The notes beneath the pieces are model-generated. The model saw only the letters and a list, made by a program, of their open reading frames with translations, was not told where the DNA came from and searched no databases. From Pseudomonadota bacterium (GTDB lineage Bacteria; Pseudomonadota; Alphaproteobacteria; UBA9655), in assembly GCA_021809225.1 (NCBI GenBank), contig JAKBAL010000150.1:1-5960 (forward strand): DNA of 5,960 nt. The letters are read 5' to 3'. Position numbers and translations under genes: made by a program. Shown here in pieces: positions 1 to 5,244 of the stretch; positions within the stretch are counted from its first letter, which is position 1, and each line of letters begins with the position of its first letter.

Positions 1-542
1 CTTGATGATGCTTTTTGACAAATTTTAAAGGCATTTCGAAATTCTTCTAAGGTCTTTATCCCTTTGAAGATAATGGATTTATCTTCCCATTCCAAAGGTC
101 GAAGGATGATGCCGTGGGAAGGAAATTTTATTGTTTCTGCAAAATTAAAAAATTCATGCTCTTCTATTATGTCTTTGGACGTATAATTTGTGTTTTCAGA
201 GATAATTGTTTCATATACAAAAAAATCCTTTTCTCTATCGATGAATAGGAGTGCTTCATAATCACAGGCCAAAAAGGGGATGTTGGGATGGGGTCCAAAG
301 CTTCCTTCGCTCGCAAGACCTAATTTAAAATCGCTGAGTTCTATTCCCATTTCACACTTCTTTTTTAAAACCTCGAACATGGTACCGGGACGTTCCACTT
401 CTCCTGAAAATGTTCCAAGTTGATCTGTATCTCCCCTTTGTTCGATCACCCTGATTCCTAACTCTTTTAAAAAAGGTTCAGCAAGAGCTTTTGACTTAGA
501 ATGAAGTGTATTGAGAACGCAGTATTTATCTTGATAATTCAT
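1..542 (-). CDS. DUF6671-like protein, C-terminus cut by window edge
   Basis: The frame is open from the ATG at 542-540 to the left edge, giving 180 complete codons with no stop, so the C-terminus is outside the window. The clearest motif is GLASEGSFGPHPNIPF at residues 75-90, preceded by a DxLGTFSGE-like stretch at residues 40-48. I know this combination from a protein family of unknown function (DUF6671). No signal peptide or membrane segment is seen, so the protein is probably cytoplasmic. The start lies 12 bases after the stop of the SbtA-type permease on the same strand, so the two are probably one transcript. There is no strong Shine-Dalgarno site before the ATG, only a weak AGG about 10 bases upstream, which suggests translational coupling to the permease. 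The gene occupies the place where cyanobacterial sbtA loci carry sbtB. A role with the permease is inference only; no biochemical function should be assigned. Confidence 0.8.
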   Translation of the reverse strand, partial: MNYQDKYCVLNTLHSKSKALAEPFLKELGIRVIEQRGDTDQLGTFSGEVERPGTMFEVLKKKCEMGIELSDFKLGLASEGSFGPHPNIPFLACDYEALLFIDREKDFFVYETIISENTNYTSKDIIEEHEFFNFAETIKFPSHGIILRPLEWEDKSIIFKGIKTLEEFRNAFKICQKASS

Positions 543-554
543 TTTAAAATAGGC

Positions 555-1529
555 CTAATTGAGAATATATTTTGCGATGAAAAAGTAAAAAGGGATCCCG
601 ACCAATATATTAAAAGGAAATGTAATTCCTAAAGAAAGAGGAATATATATCCCCGCTTTTGCGTTAGGTAAAGCTGTTCGCATTGCGGCAGGAACGGCAA
701 TGTAGGAGGCGCTGGCACAAAGAACCATAAACAGCATCCCTGTACCAATATCTAATCCCAATGCTTTGCTGAGCCCTGCCCCAAAAGCCCCTCCAATCAA
801 AGGCATATAGATACCAAAAACAAACAGGCTAGGACTAAACTCTTTTAGCTGGTGAGCTTGTCTGGAGACTAAAAGACCCATATCGAGAAGAAAAAGGGCC
901 AAAAAGCCTTGAAAAGGATCAACCAGAAATCCAGTCATTTTTTCTAAACCTTCCTTTCCCGTTAAAATACCTATGAGGAATGATCCCATTAAGAGCAAAA
1001 TAGCTCCATTGGTAAAAATTTCTCTCAGATTGCCTTTCCTTCTTTCTAATCCATTAGATAAGCCATGATTCGCAATCATCAATCCGGAAAGAATTGCCGG
1101 AGCTTCCATAAGGGCGAGGACCGCAACAATGTAACCTGCATAAAGAATGTGACCCTCTTGCAAAAAACTTACTGCAGTAACAAAGGTTACGACACTGATG
1201 GATCCATAGTGGGCAGAAACTGCCGCAGCCGTTGTACGATCTAATCTTGTTGTTATTTTTAATAATGCAAACCCAACAAAAGGTTGAAGAAACCCAATTC
1301 CTAGACCAACCAAAAGCATAGATATTACTTGGCCATTTATTTCTGGAGTTTCAGTAAGGGCAACGCCTCCCTTAAACCCAATAGCCATCATTAAATAAAT
1401 GGAAAGATAGCGGCTGATGCTATCGGGAATGACAAGATCTGATTTTATAAATCCACAAAGACATCCTAATAAAAAAAAGAGAATGGATGGGGACAGTAGA
1501 TTTTGAATGAATGGGGTGAAAATTGTCAT
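555..1529 (-). CDS. sbtA: SbtA-family sodium-dependent bicarbonate permease
   Basis: This 324-residue, very hydrophobic protein has about ten predicted membrane segments. Known SbtA proteins (DUF897 family) import bicarbonate with sodium across the inner membrane. Support includes the segment LLSPSILFFLLGCLCGFI at residues 11-28, the MAIGFKGGVAL motif at residues 48-58 (matching the KxGL/xGGxA region of SbtA), a YGSISVVTFVTA stretch and an EAPAILSGL stretch like the conserved D/E-x-PAL segment. The length is slightly under the roughly 370 residues of cyanobacterial SbtA, partly because the central loop is short. The ATG at 1529 is preceded on the minus strand by GAGGAG (1540-1535) with a 5-base gap, which fixes the start. 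It leads a two-gene unit with the DUF6671-like gene and diverges from a LysR gene, its likely regulator. Substrate specificity in non-cyanobacterial members is not certain; bicarbonate is inferred from the family. Confidence 0.85.
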   Translation of the reverse strand: MTIFTPFIQNLLSPSILFFLLGCLCGFIKSDLVIPDSISRYLSIYLMMAIGFKGGVALTETPEINGQVISMLLVGLGIGFLQPFVGFALLKITTRLDRTTAAAVSAHYGSISVVTFVTAVSFLQEGHILYAGYIVAVLALMEAPAILSGLMIANHGLSNGLERRKGNLREIFTNGAILLLMGSFLIGILTGKEGLEKMTGFLVDPFQGFLALFLLDMGLLVSRQAHQLKEFSPSLFVFGIYMPLIGGAFGAGLSKALGLDIGTGMLFMVLCASASYIAVPAAMRTALPNAKAGIYIPLSLGITFPFNILVGIPFYFFIAKYILN

Positions 1530-1540
1530 AAAAGCTCCTC

Positions 1541-1566
1541 AGAATGCATTTGGTTAATGACATTCT
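1541..1566. promoter_or_regulatory. Second dyad AGAATG-N14-CATTCT
   Basis: The 6-base arms AGAATG (1541-1546) and CATTCT (1561-1566) are exact reverse complements with starts 20 bases apart, close to two helical turns. The dyad overlaps the possible permease -10 and leader. A partial direct repeat (ATGCAT at 1544-1549 and 1567-1572) is interleaved with it. It could be an additional half-site pair for the LysR protein or a chance pattern. Confidence 0.3.
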
Positions 1567-1572
1567 ATGCAT

Positions 1573-1587
1573 TTATCCTTAAGATAA
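1573..1587. promoter_or_regulatory. LysR-type T-N11-A operator dyad
   Basis: A perfect inverted repeat TTATC-N5-GATAA contains T1574 and A1586 separated by 11 bases, the general T-N11-A form of LysR-type binding boxes. It lies 40 bases upstream of the lysR start and overlaps its possible -35 element, so it could serve autoregulation as well as control of the permease. AT-rich DNA makes short dyads common by chance. Confidence 0.5.
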
Positions 1588-1607
1588 GGAAAATTAATAA
1601 TTTTAAT
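1579..1607 (+). promoter_or_regulatory. Candidate lysR promoter
   Basis: TTAAGA at 1579-1584 and TTTAAT at 1602-1607 are 17 bases apart. The -10 matches the TATAAT consensus at five of six positions; the -35 is weak. It would give a very short leader before the ATG at 1628, fitting the lack of a Shine-Dalgarno site there. The -35 overlaps the T-N11-A dyad, which would allow self-repression. Confidence 0.3.
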
Positions 1608-1627
1608 GAATTAAATTAGAAAATTTT

Positions 1628-2476
1628 ATGAGCTTTGATCATCTTACGCTTCAATGTTTTTTATCAGTGGCTGAAAGTGGCAGCTTTACAAAAGCTGCAG
1701 AAAGAGTAGGGCGCACCCAATCCGCAGTTAGTCAGCAAATTTCTAAACTGGAGCAAACGTTGGGAGTTATTCTCTTAAAAAGACAAAAAAACGTTTCTTT
1801 AACAACTGAAGGAGAGGTTTTTTTCAATTATGCGCATCGGATCATTTCTTTACACCACGAAGTTATTGCTCGTTTCAAAGAAGAGAGTCTTAAAGGAGAA
1901 ATACGTTTTGGCGTTCCTGAAGATTTTGCCACCTTTTTTTTGGCGGATGTACTCGCCGATTTCTCCCGGATTCATCCTGGTATTCTGTTAAACGTAGAAT
2001 GCGATTTAACCCTTAATCTTTTAGAACGATTCAAGAATGGTGATTTTGATATTGTTTTAACGAAAATGACTTGCCCAAAAGATTTTCCCCATGGGGTTAA
2101 TGTCTTAAGAGAATCCCTACAATGGGTTTGTAATCAGAGCTTGATAAAAGATCTTCAGAAGAAAGAGACTCTTCCCCTTGTCCTCTCTCCTCAACCTTGC
2201 ATTTATCGAACACGTGCTCTTCAAGCTTTAGATGGTGCCGATATTAAGTGGCGTATCGTTTACACAAGTTCAAGTTATGCAGGCACCTTAGCTGCCGTTA
2301 AAGCAGGACTCGGGGTAACTGTTCTTCCAAAAAATATGATTCCCAAAAATCTTATTTATATTAACAATGATTTTCTTCCTTTTCTTGACAATATTCACAT
2401 CTCTCTCTTAAAAAAATTAGAAGATAATCAATCTATAAATAGTTTTGAGAGCTTCGTTTTGAATAAGATAAAATGA
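1628..2476 (+). CDS. LysR-type transcriptional regulator
   Basis: This 282-residue DNA-binding regulator is close to the usual LysR length of about 300. The N-terminal winged helix-turn-helix is clear: LQCFLSVAESGSFTKAAERV at residues 8-27, the recognition-helix stretch TQSAVSQQISKLEQTLGVIL at residues 30-49, then KR and LTTEGEVF. Residues from about 90 on form the two-part effector-binding domain, with GEIRFGVPEDFATFFLADVL near its start and a GTLAAVKAGLGVTVLP segment near its end. It diverges from the permease gene, the standard arrangement for a LysR protein controlling its neighbour, and probably responds to a metabolite linked to that transporter. The ligand cannot be read from the sequence. 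No Shine-Dalgarno site precedes the ATG, so it may be translated from a short or leaderless mRNA. Its stop lies 2 bases from the photolyase remnant's stop on the other strand. Confidence 0.93.
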   Translation: MSFDHLTLQCFLSVAESGSFTKAAERVGRTQSAVSQQISKLEQTLGVILLKRQKNVSLTTEGEVFFNYAHRIISLHHEVIARFKEESLKGEIRFGVPEDFATFFLADVLADFSRIHPGILLNVECDLTLNLLERFKNGDFDIVLTKMTCPKDFPHGVNVLRESLQWVCNQSLIKDLQKKETLPLVLSPQPCIYRTRALQALDGADIKWRIVYTSSSYAGTLAAVKAGLGVTVLPKNMIPKNLIYINNDFLPFLDNIHISLLKKLEDNQSINSFESFVLNKIK

Positions 2477-2478
2477 TT

Positions 2479-2619
2479 TTACAGGATTCTTAAAGCCTCT
2501 AACGCTCTTGTCCGAGCAAAAGTATGATCAACAATAGGAAAGGGATAGGTCGTTCCCAACTTAACTCCTGCCTTTTCTAAAGTTTCAGGAGGAGCTTGCC
2601 AAGGAGAATGAACCCAAGT
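2479..2619 (-). pseudogene. phrB: DNA photolyase C-terminal remnant
   Basis: On the minus strand the frame ending at the TAA at 2481-2479 reads WVHSPWQAPPETLEKAGV, then KLGTTYPFPIVDHTFARTRA and LEALRIL. This is the characteristic tail of class I cyclobutane pyrimidine dimer photolyases (a [W/Y][I/V]HxPW motif, then AGVxLG, then YPxPIVDHxxARxRAL). The intact enzyme is about 470 residues and repairs UV dimers using FAD and light. Only about 45 residues remain. An in-frame TAA at 2622-2620 and the start of SOUL-gene homology on the other strand mark where the gene is cut. There is no start codon or ribosome site, and the FAD-binding and catalytic parts are gone, so it cannot function. The tail itself has no internal stop or frameshift, so the loss looks fairly recent. 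An assembly join is an alternative. Confidence 0.8.
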
Positions 2620-3158
2620 TTAAGGTTATTAAATCCCATGGAAACATTGAGATTCGTGAGTATGCTCCTCTTCTTGTCGCTGAGGTGAGTGTTGAAGGAG
2701 GACGGAAAGAAGCGATCTCAAAAGGCTTTCGAATTCTCGCCGATTATATTTTTGGTAATAATGCTCCCCGTCAAAAAATAAATATGACTGCTCCTGTGAC
2801 ACAACAGCAGGGAGAAAAGATTGCCATGACGGCACCTGTCATCCAACAAGCTTCAGATCATGGCGGACAGTGGAAAGTCAGGTTTGTCATGCCTGCGGAA
2901 TACACATCGGAGACTCTCCCACATCCCAACAATAGCCAAATTGAGGTGTTGTCCATTCCATCAAAGCGTTATGCTGTTATAAGGTTTTCAGGGTTAGCTG
3001 GAGAGGAAAGCCTCAAGAAACATTTAGAGGAGCTTGTCAACTACACAAAGGAAAACAAGCTCCAGACAATAGATGACCCTATTTTTGCTTTTTATAACCC
3101 ACCCTGGACACTTCCTTTTATGCGCCGAAACGAAGTGATGATGGAAGTGAAGGACTAA
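2610..3158 (+). pseudogene. SOUL heme-binding protein, 5'-truncated
   Basis: Family-like sequence runs from EPKFKVIKSHGNIEIREYAP at the N-terminal side, through GFRILADYIFGNN, two copies of the MTAPV motif (INMTAPVTQQ and IAMTAPVIQQ), VRFVMPAEYTSETLPHPNN, and RYAVIRFSGLAGEE, to YNPPWTLPFMRRNEVMMEV at the C-terminus. This is a full SOUL domain of the heme-binding HBP/SOUL family. Bacterial members usually have a signal peptide or lipoprotein leader before the EPKF-like start; here it is absent. The frame stays open back to 2565 but contains no ATG, GTG or TTG before 2685. A GTG at 2685 would drop about 25 conserved residues, including the first beta strand. The upstream sequence belongs to the photolyase remnant on the opposite strand, so the 5' end was probably lost by deletion. 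A shortened protein from GTG 2685 remains possible. It converges with the flavodoxin-like gene. Confidence 0.75.
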
Positions 3159-3175
3159 TCTGTCCTCTTTCAATC

Positions 3176-3757
3176 CTATGAATTGCCTGCCTCCCATCTT
3201 GCAGAAATTTCAGCAACCCGTTGACCTAAATGCTTGGCGGTAAGTCTGTCTGCTTTTGGAGGAGCCGTATCAGGGCCTTCATCTGTATTGGACTGAGCAA
3301 AGGCGCCACCGAAAGAACCCAATCTATTCAAATCTTCTACAGATCCTTTTGAACTAGCATTGCCTGGCATCAGACCAAGGCCCACCCAAATCATCCCATG
3401 TTGTTGAGAAAGATTAAACATGGAATGCAGACCTTGAAGTTTGTCGCCATTCTGGGATCCGGAATTAATAAATGCAGCCACAAGCTTATCTTTCCATTTC
3501 ATTTCCATCCATCTTTTTGAAGTCTTTTCAGCAAAAGTCCAAAATCCAGCTGAAACAGACCCCGTGTAAGTTGGGGCACCAAAGATAATGGCTGTGGCAT
3601 TATCAAGATCTTCCCAATGAGAATCCACCTCATCCACAGAAATGAGTATGCCTGTAGCCTTTTTACTCTCTTCAACGCCTTCCAAAACAGATTCAGCTAA
3701 TTTTTTCGTATGTCCGTATCCTGAATGATAAACAATAGCAACAATTGGTGTGGTCAT
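3176..3757 (-). CDS. WrbA-like flavodoxin-family NAD(P)H oxidoreductase
   Basis: This 193-residue protein has a flavodoxin fold. The FMN phosphate-binding loop is YHSGYGHTKK at residues 10-19, the second flavin loop is FGAPTYTGSVSAGFWTFAEK at residues 59-78, and the third flavin-contact region includes FINSGSQNGDK at residues 96-106. Near the C-terminus NRLGSFGGAFAQSNTDEGPD (144-163) and ADRLTAKHLGQRVAE are typical of the WrbA-like, NAD(P)H:quinone-reductase side of the family. It is likely a cytoplasmic FMN enzyme reducing quinones or similar acceptors, but true WrbA has a longer insert and a GGDGSR-type tail, so the exact name is left open. The ATG at 3757 is supported by GAGGG on the minus strand 4 bases upstream. 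The gene looks intact and stands alone, converging on the SOUL gene with 17 bases between the stops. Confidence 0.88.
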   Translation of the reverse strand: MTTPIVAIVYHSGYGHTKKLAESVLEGVEESKKATGILISVDEVDSHWEDLDNATAIIFGAPTYTGSVSAGFWTFAEKTSKRWMEMKWKDKLVAAFINSGSQNGDKLQGLHSMFNLSQQHGMIWVGLGLMPGNASSKGSVEDLNRLGSFGGAFAQSNTDEGPDTAPPKADRLTAKHLGQRVAEISARWEAGNS

Positions 3758-3850
3758 TTTCCCTCTATTTTTTTATTTAAAAAACATTCTACAATCAGAG
3801 ATTACAAAGAGTTAATCGCAAAAGTTGGTGACGGAGCTGAAGTAGGAGGT
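3758..3850. other. Leader of flavodoxin-like gene, left flank of IS
   Basis: This short stretch should hold the promoter of the minus-strand flavodoxin-like gene. A TAGAAT (ATTCTA at 3786-3791) with a weak TTAACT (AGTTAA at 3810-3815) 18 bases upstream is the best candidate seen. The plus strand is open from before 3764 to a TGA at 3866-3868 and reads DYKELIAKVGDGAEVGGG, which looks somewhat like protein but has no start and no family I recognise. It may be a remnant of a gene hit by the IS. Confidence 0.35.
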
Positions 3851-3910
3851 GGCGTATCATGGCGGTGAAAACCCTGCCATAACCCTTCAAAAGGAAAGGA
3901 ATGATACGCC
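3851..3910 (+). repeat. Inverted repeat / hairpin abutting transposase start
   Basis: GGCGTATCAT at 3851-3860 is a perfect reverse complement of ATGATACGCC at 3901-3910, which ends at the base before the GTG start codon. Inside it GGCGG (3861-3865) can pair with CTGCC (3874-3878) with one G-T pair, giving a nested stem. In RNA the structure would place the ribosome site AAGGAAAGGA (3891-3900) in the loop beside the closing stem. Such hairpins in other IS families block translation of transcripts entering from outside; that role here is inference. Confidence 0.6.
3866..3883 (+). repeat. Candidate left terminal inverted repeat of the IS
   Basis: Read as its reverse complement, this stretch gives GTTATGGC, four bases, TTTT, which matches the right-end sequence at 5174-5191 at 12 of 18 positions. 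The match is concentrated in the inner 8 bases, which are identical. The outer end could extend to 3851, but no pairing with the right side is visible there. Confidence 0.4.
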
Positions 3911-5168
3911 GTGAAGAAAGATAATGTAATCGAGCTGATTCAGCCAGGAGAATTTAAAGATCATTTAACAGAAGTTCTACGCCAAGGGGCACAGTCTCTT
4001 GTTTTACAAGCCGTTGAAGCTGAATTTGCAGCCTTTTTAGAGAACCATTCGGATGAGAAACTGGAGGATGGTCGCAAGCGGGTTGTGCGACATGGGCATC
4101 TGCCGGAGAGGAAGATAATGACATGGAGCTATCCCTGTTAAGGTTCCTCGCTCAAGAGATCGAAAAGAAAGCCAAGCAGAAGATTCGATTCGCTTTACCT
4201 CCAAGCTCCTTCCTCCCTATGTTCGGCGCAGCAAAAGCATTGAAATGGCTCTCCCCTATCTGTATCTGAAAGGGATCTCCTCAGGAGACTTCTCAGATGT
4301 CATGCCCGTTTTGCTTGGCAAAGACGTGGTTGGATTTTCAGCTGATACGGTGCTTCGATTACGGAAACAATGGAAAGAGGGACTGGATCAGTGGCATAAG
4401 AGGCGCCTGGAGAGTAAAAACTATGTTTATGTTTGGGCCGATGGGGTTTATCTTCAAGCCCGCCTGGACGATGACAAACAGTGCATACTTGTCATTATCG
4501 GGGCAACTCCTGAAGGAAAGAAGGAATTGGTAGGTTTTATTGATGGATATCGTGAAAGTACCCAAAGCTGGGGGGAGCTTTTGCTTGACTTGAAAGCACG
4601 TGGACTGAGTATCCCGCCACAATTAGCCATTGGTGATGGCGCTTTGGGTTTTTGGAGTGCCTTAAGAAAGTATGGCCTCAAACGAATCAGCAGCGTTGCT
4701 GGTTCCATAAGTCGGGCAATGTTTTGAATAAGCTTCCCAAATCTCTCCAAAAGAAGGCAACAACGGATTTACATGACATCTGGATGGCTGAAACCAAAGA
4801 GGACGCAAACATTGCTTTTGATTTATTTATTGAAAAATATGAGAAAAAATATTCTCAGGCACCAGCTTGTTTAGCCAAAGATCGTGATTCGCTGCTCGCT
4901 TTTTATGATTTTCCTGCCGAGCATTGGAAGCATATTCGCACCACCAATCCTATTGAAAGCACCTTTTGCGACGGTCAAGCATCGAACCAGGCGCTCTAAA
5001 GGATGCCTTGGGCGAGAAACGGCGTTTGTTATGGTTTTCAAGTTGATCAAAAATGCTGAGAAAACCTGGCGAAAGCTTAACGGTAAGAATCAGTTGTCAA
5101 AAGTCATTTCTGGTGTCAAATTTTCCGACGGTTTGGAGGTCATCACCAATGATGCTTTGGCTGCTTGA
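3911..5168 (+). pseudogene. IS256-family transposase with three frameshifts
   Basis: Four segments join into one transposase of about 418 residues, the family length. Segment 1 (3911-4123, GTG start) ends in LPERKIMT. After T4124 the frame changes and segment 2 (4125-4670) continues GAIPVKVPRSRDRK to LGFWSALRK. A missing G at 4670 shifts to segment 3 (4670-4966, VWPQTNQQRCWFHKSGNVL to NPIESTF). An extra T in the run 4964-4967 shifts to segment 4 (4968-5168), ATVKHRTRRSKG to ITNDALAA. Counting through the joins, the catalytic triad is D177 (WADGVYL), D242 (AIGDGALGFW) and E349 (TNPIEST), closely matching the spacing in IS256 itself. The CxxH motif (RCWFH) before the last third is also typical. 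At the first shift the family usually has two more residues (TG[I/V]GA), so a 5-base loss is as likely as a 1-base gain. AAGGAAAGGA at 3891-3900 is the ribosome site. The encoded protein is inactive as read. Confidence 0.9.
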
Positions 5169-5173
5169 TAGTC

Positions 5174-5191
5174 GTTATGGCTAACTTTTTT
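5174..5191 (+). repeat. Candidate right terminal inverted repeat of the IS
   Basis: GTTATGGC at 5174-5181, followed after four bases by a T run, is the inverted counterpart of 3866-3883. It starts 6 bases after the transposase stop, a usual position for an IS256-family right end. Sequence beyond the T run does not match the left end, so the element is either imperfect or eroded here. Confidence 0.4.
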
Positions 5192-5219
5192 GAAACAGCT
5201 AAAAATAAGGCCTTAAGAT
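5190..5219 (+). promoter_or_regulatory. Candidate promoter at IS right edge
   Basis: TTGAAA at 5190-5195 (five of six to the -35 consensus) and TAAGAT at 5214-5219 (four of six to the -10) are 18 bases apart and point to the gene starting at 5245. The -35 begins in the T run of the possible right IS end, so it may be an IS-borne outward -35 joined to host sequence, an arrangement known for IS256 itself. Read by eye only. Confidence 0.4.
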
Positions 5220-5244
5220 TGTTTATGAAAAGAAAGGAATATTT

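Larger units (their letters stand above)
1530..1627. promoter_or_regulatory. Divergent promoter region between permease and lysR
   Basis: These 98 bases hold the signals for two divergent transcripts. For the permease, a minus-strand TAGAAT (ATTCTA at 1562-1567) could be the -10 element, with only a poor -35 (TCCTTA, minus strand, 1590-1585) 17 bases upstream, as expected for a promoter that needs an activator. For lysR, TTTAAT at 1602-1607 with TTAAGA at 1579-1584 (17-base spacing) is a plausible plus-strand promoter. Two dyads listed separately lie across these elements. Promoter positions are by eye and are tentative. Confidence 0.5.
3851..5191 (+). mobile_element. IS256-family insertion sequence, decayed
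   Basis: The element is defined by a broken IS256-family transposase and short matching ends. On the left GCCATAAC at 3876-3883, and on the right GTTATGGC at 5174-5181, are exact reverse complements; a few bases outside each, AAAA (3868-3871) and TTTT (5186-5189) also pair. The outer boundaries are not certain, and I found no 8-9 base target duplication in the flanks, so the ends given are approximate. The right end may be eroded. The size of about 1.3 kb is normal for the family. With the transposase frameshifted the element cannot move on its own, though it could be moved in trans by an intact copy. Confidence 0.75.

Noticed and set aside
2629..2835. Minus-strand open frame opposite the SOUL gene
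   Set aside because: It lies opposite clear SOUL family sequence, has no recognisable motif or ribosome site, and is a shadow frame.
3151..3166. AGGAC/GTCCT stem between the convergent SOUL and flavodoxin-like genes as a terminator
   Set aside because: The stem is only 5 base pairs with a 6-base loop, overlaps the SOUL stop codon and has no clear T run on either strand. Too weak to call.
4662..4676. Possible programmed -1 frameshift at AGA AAG in the transposase
   Set aside because: The A-AAG stretch would allow slippage, but IS256-family transposases are normally one frame, and two other frame changes in the opposite direction occur nearby. Decay explains all three.
3842..5220. Target-site duplication flanking the IS
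   Set aside because: I compared the 8-9 bases outside several possible element boundaries and found no matching direct repeat, so none is reported.
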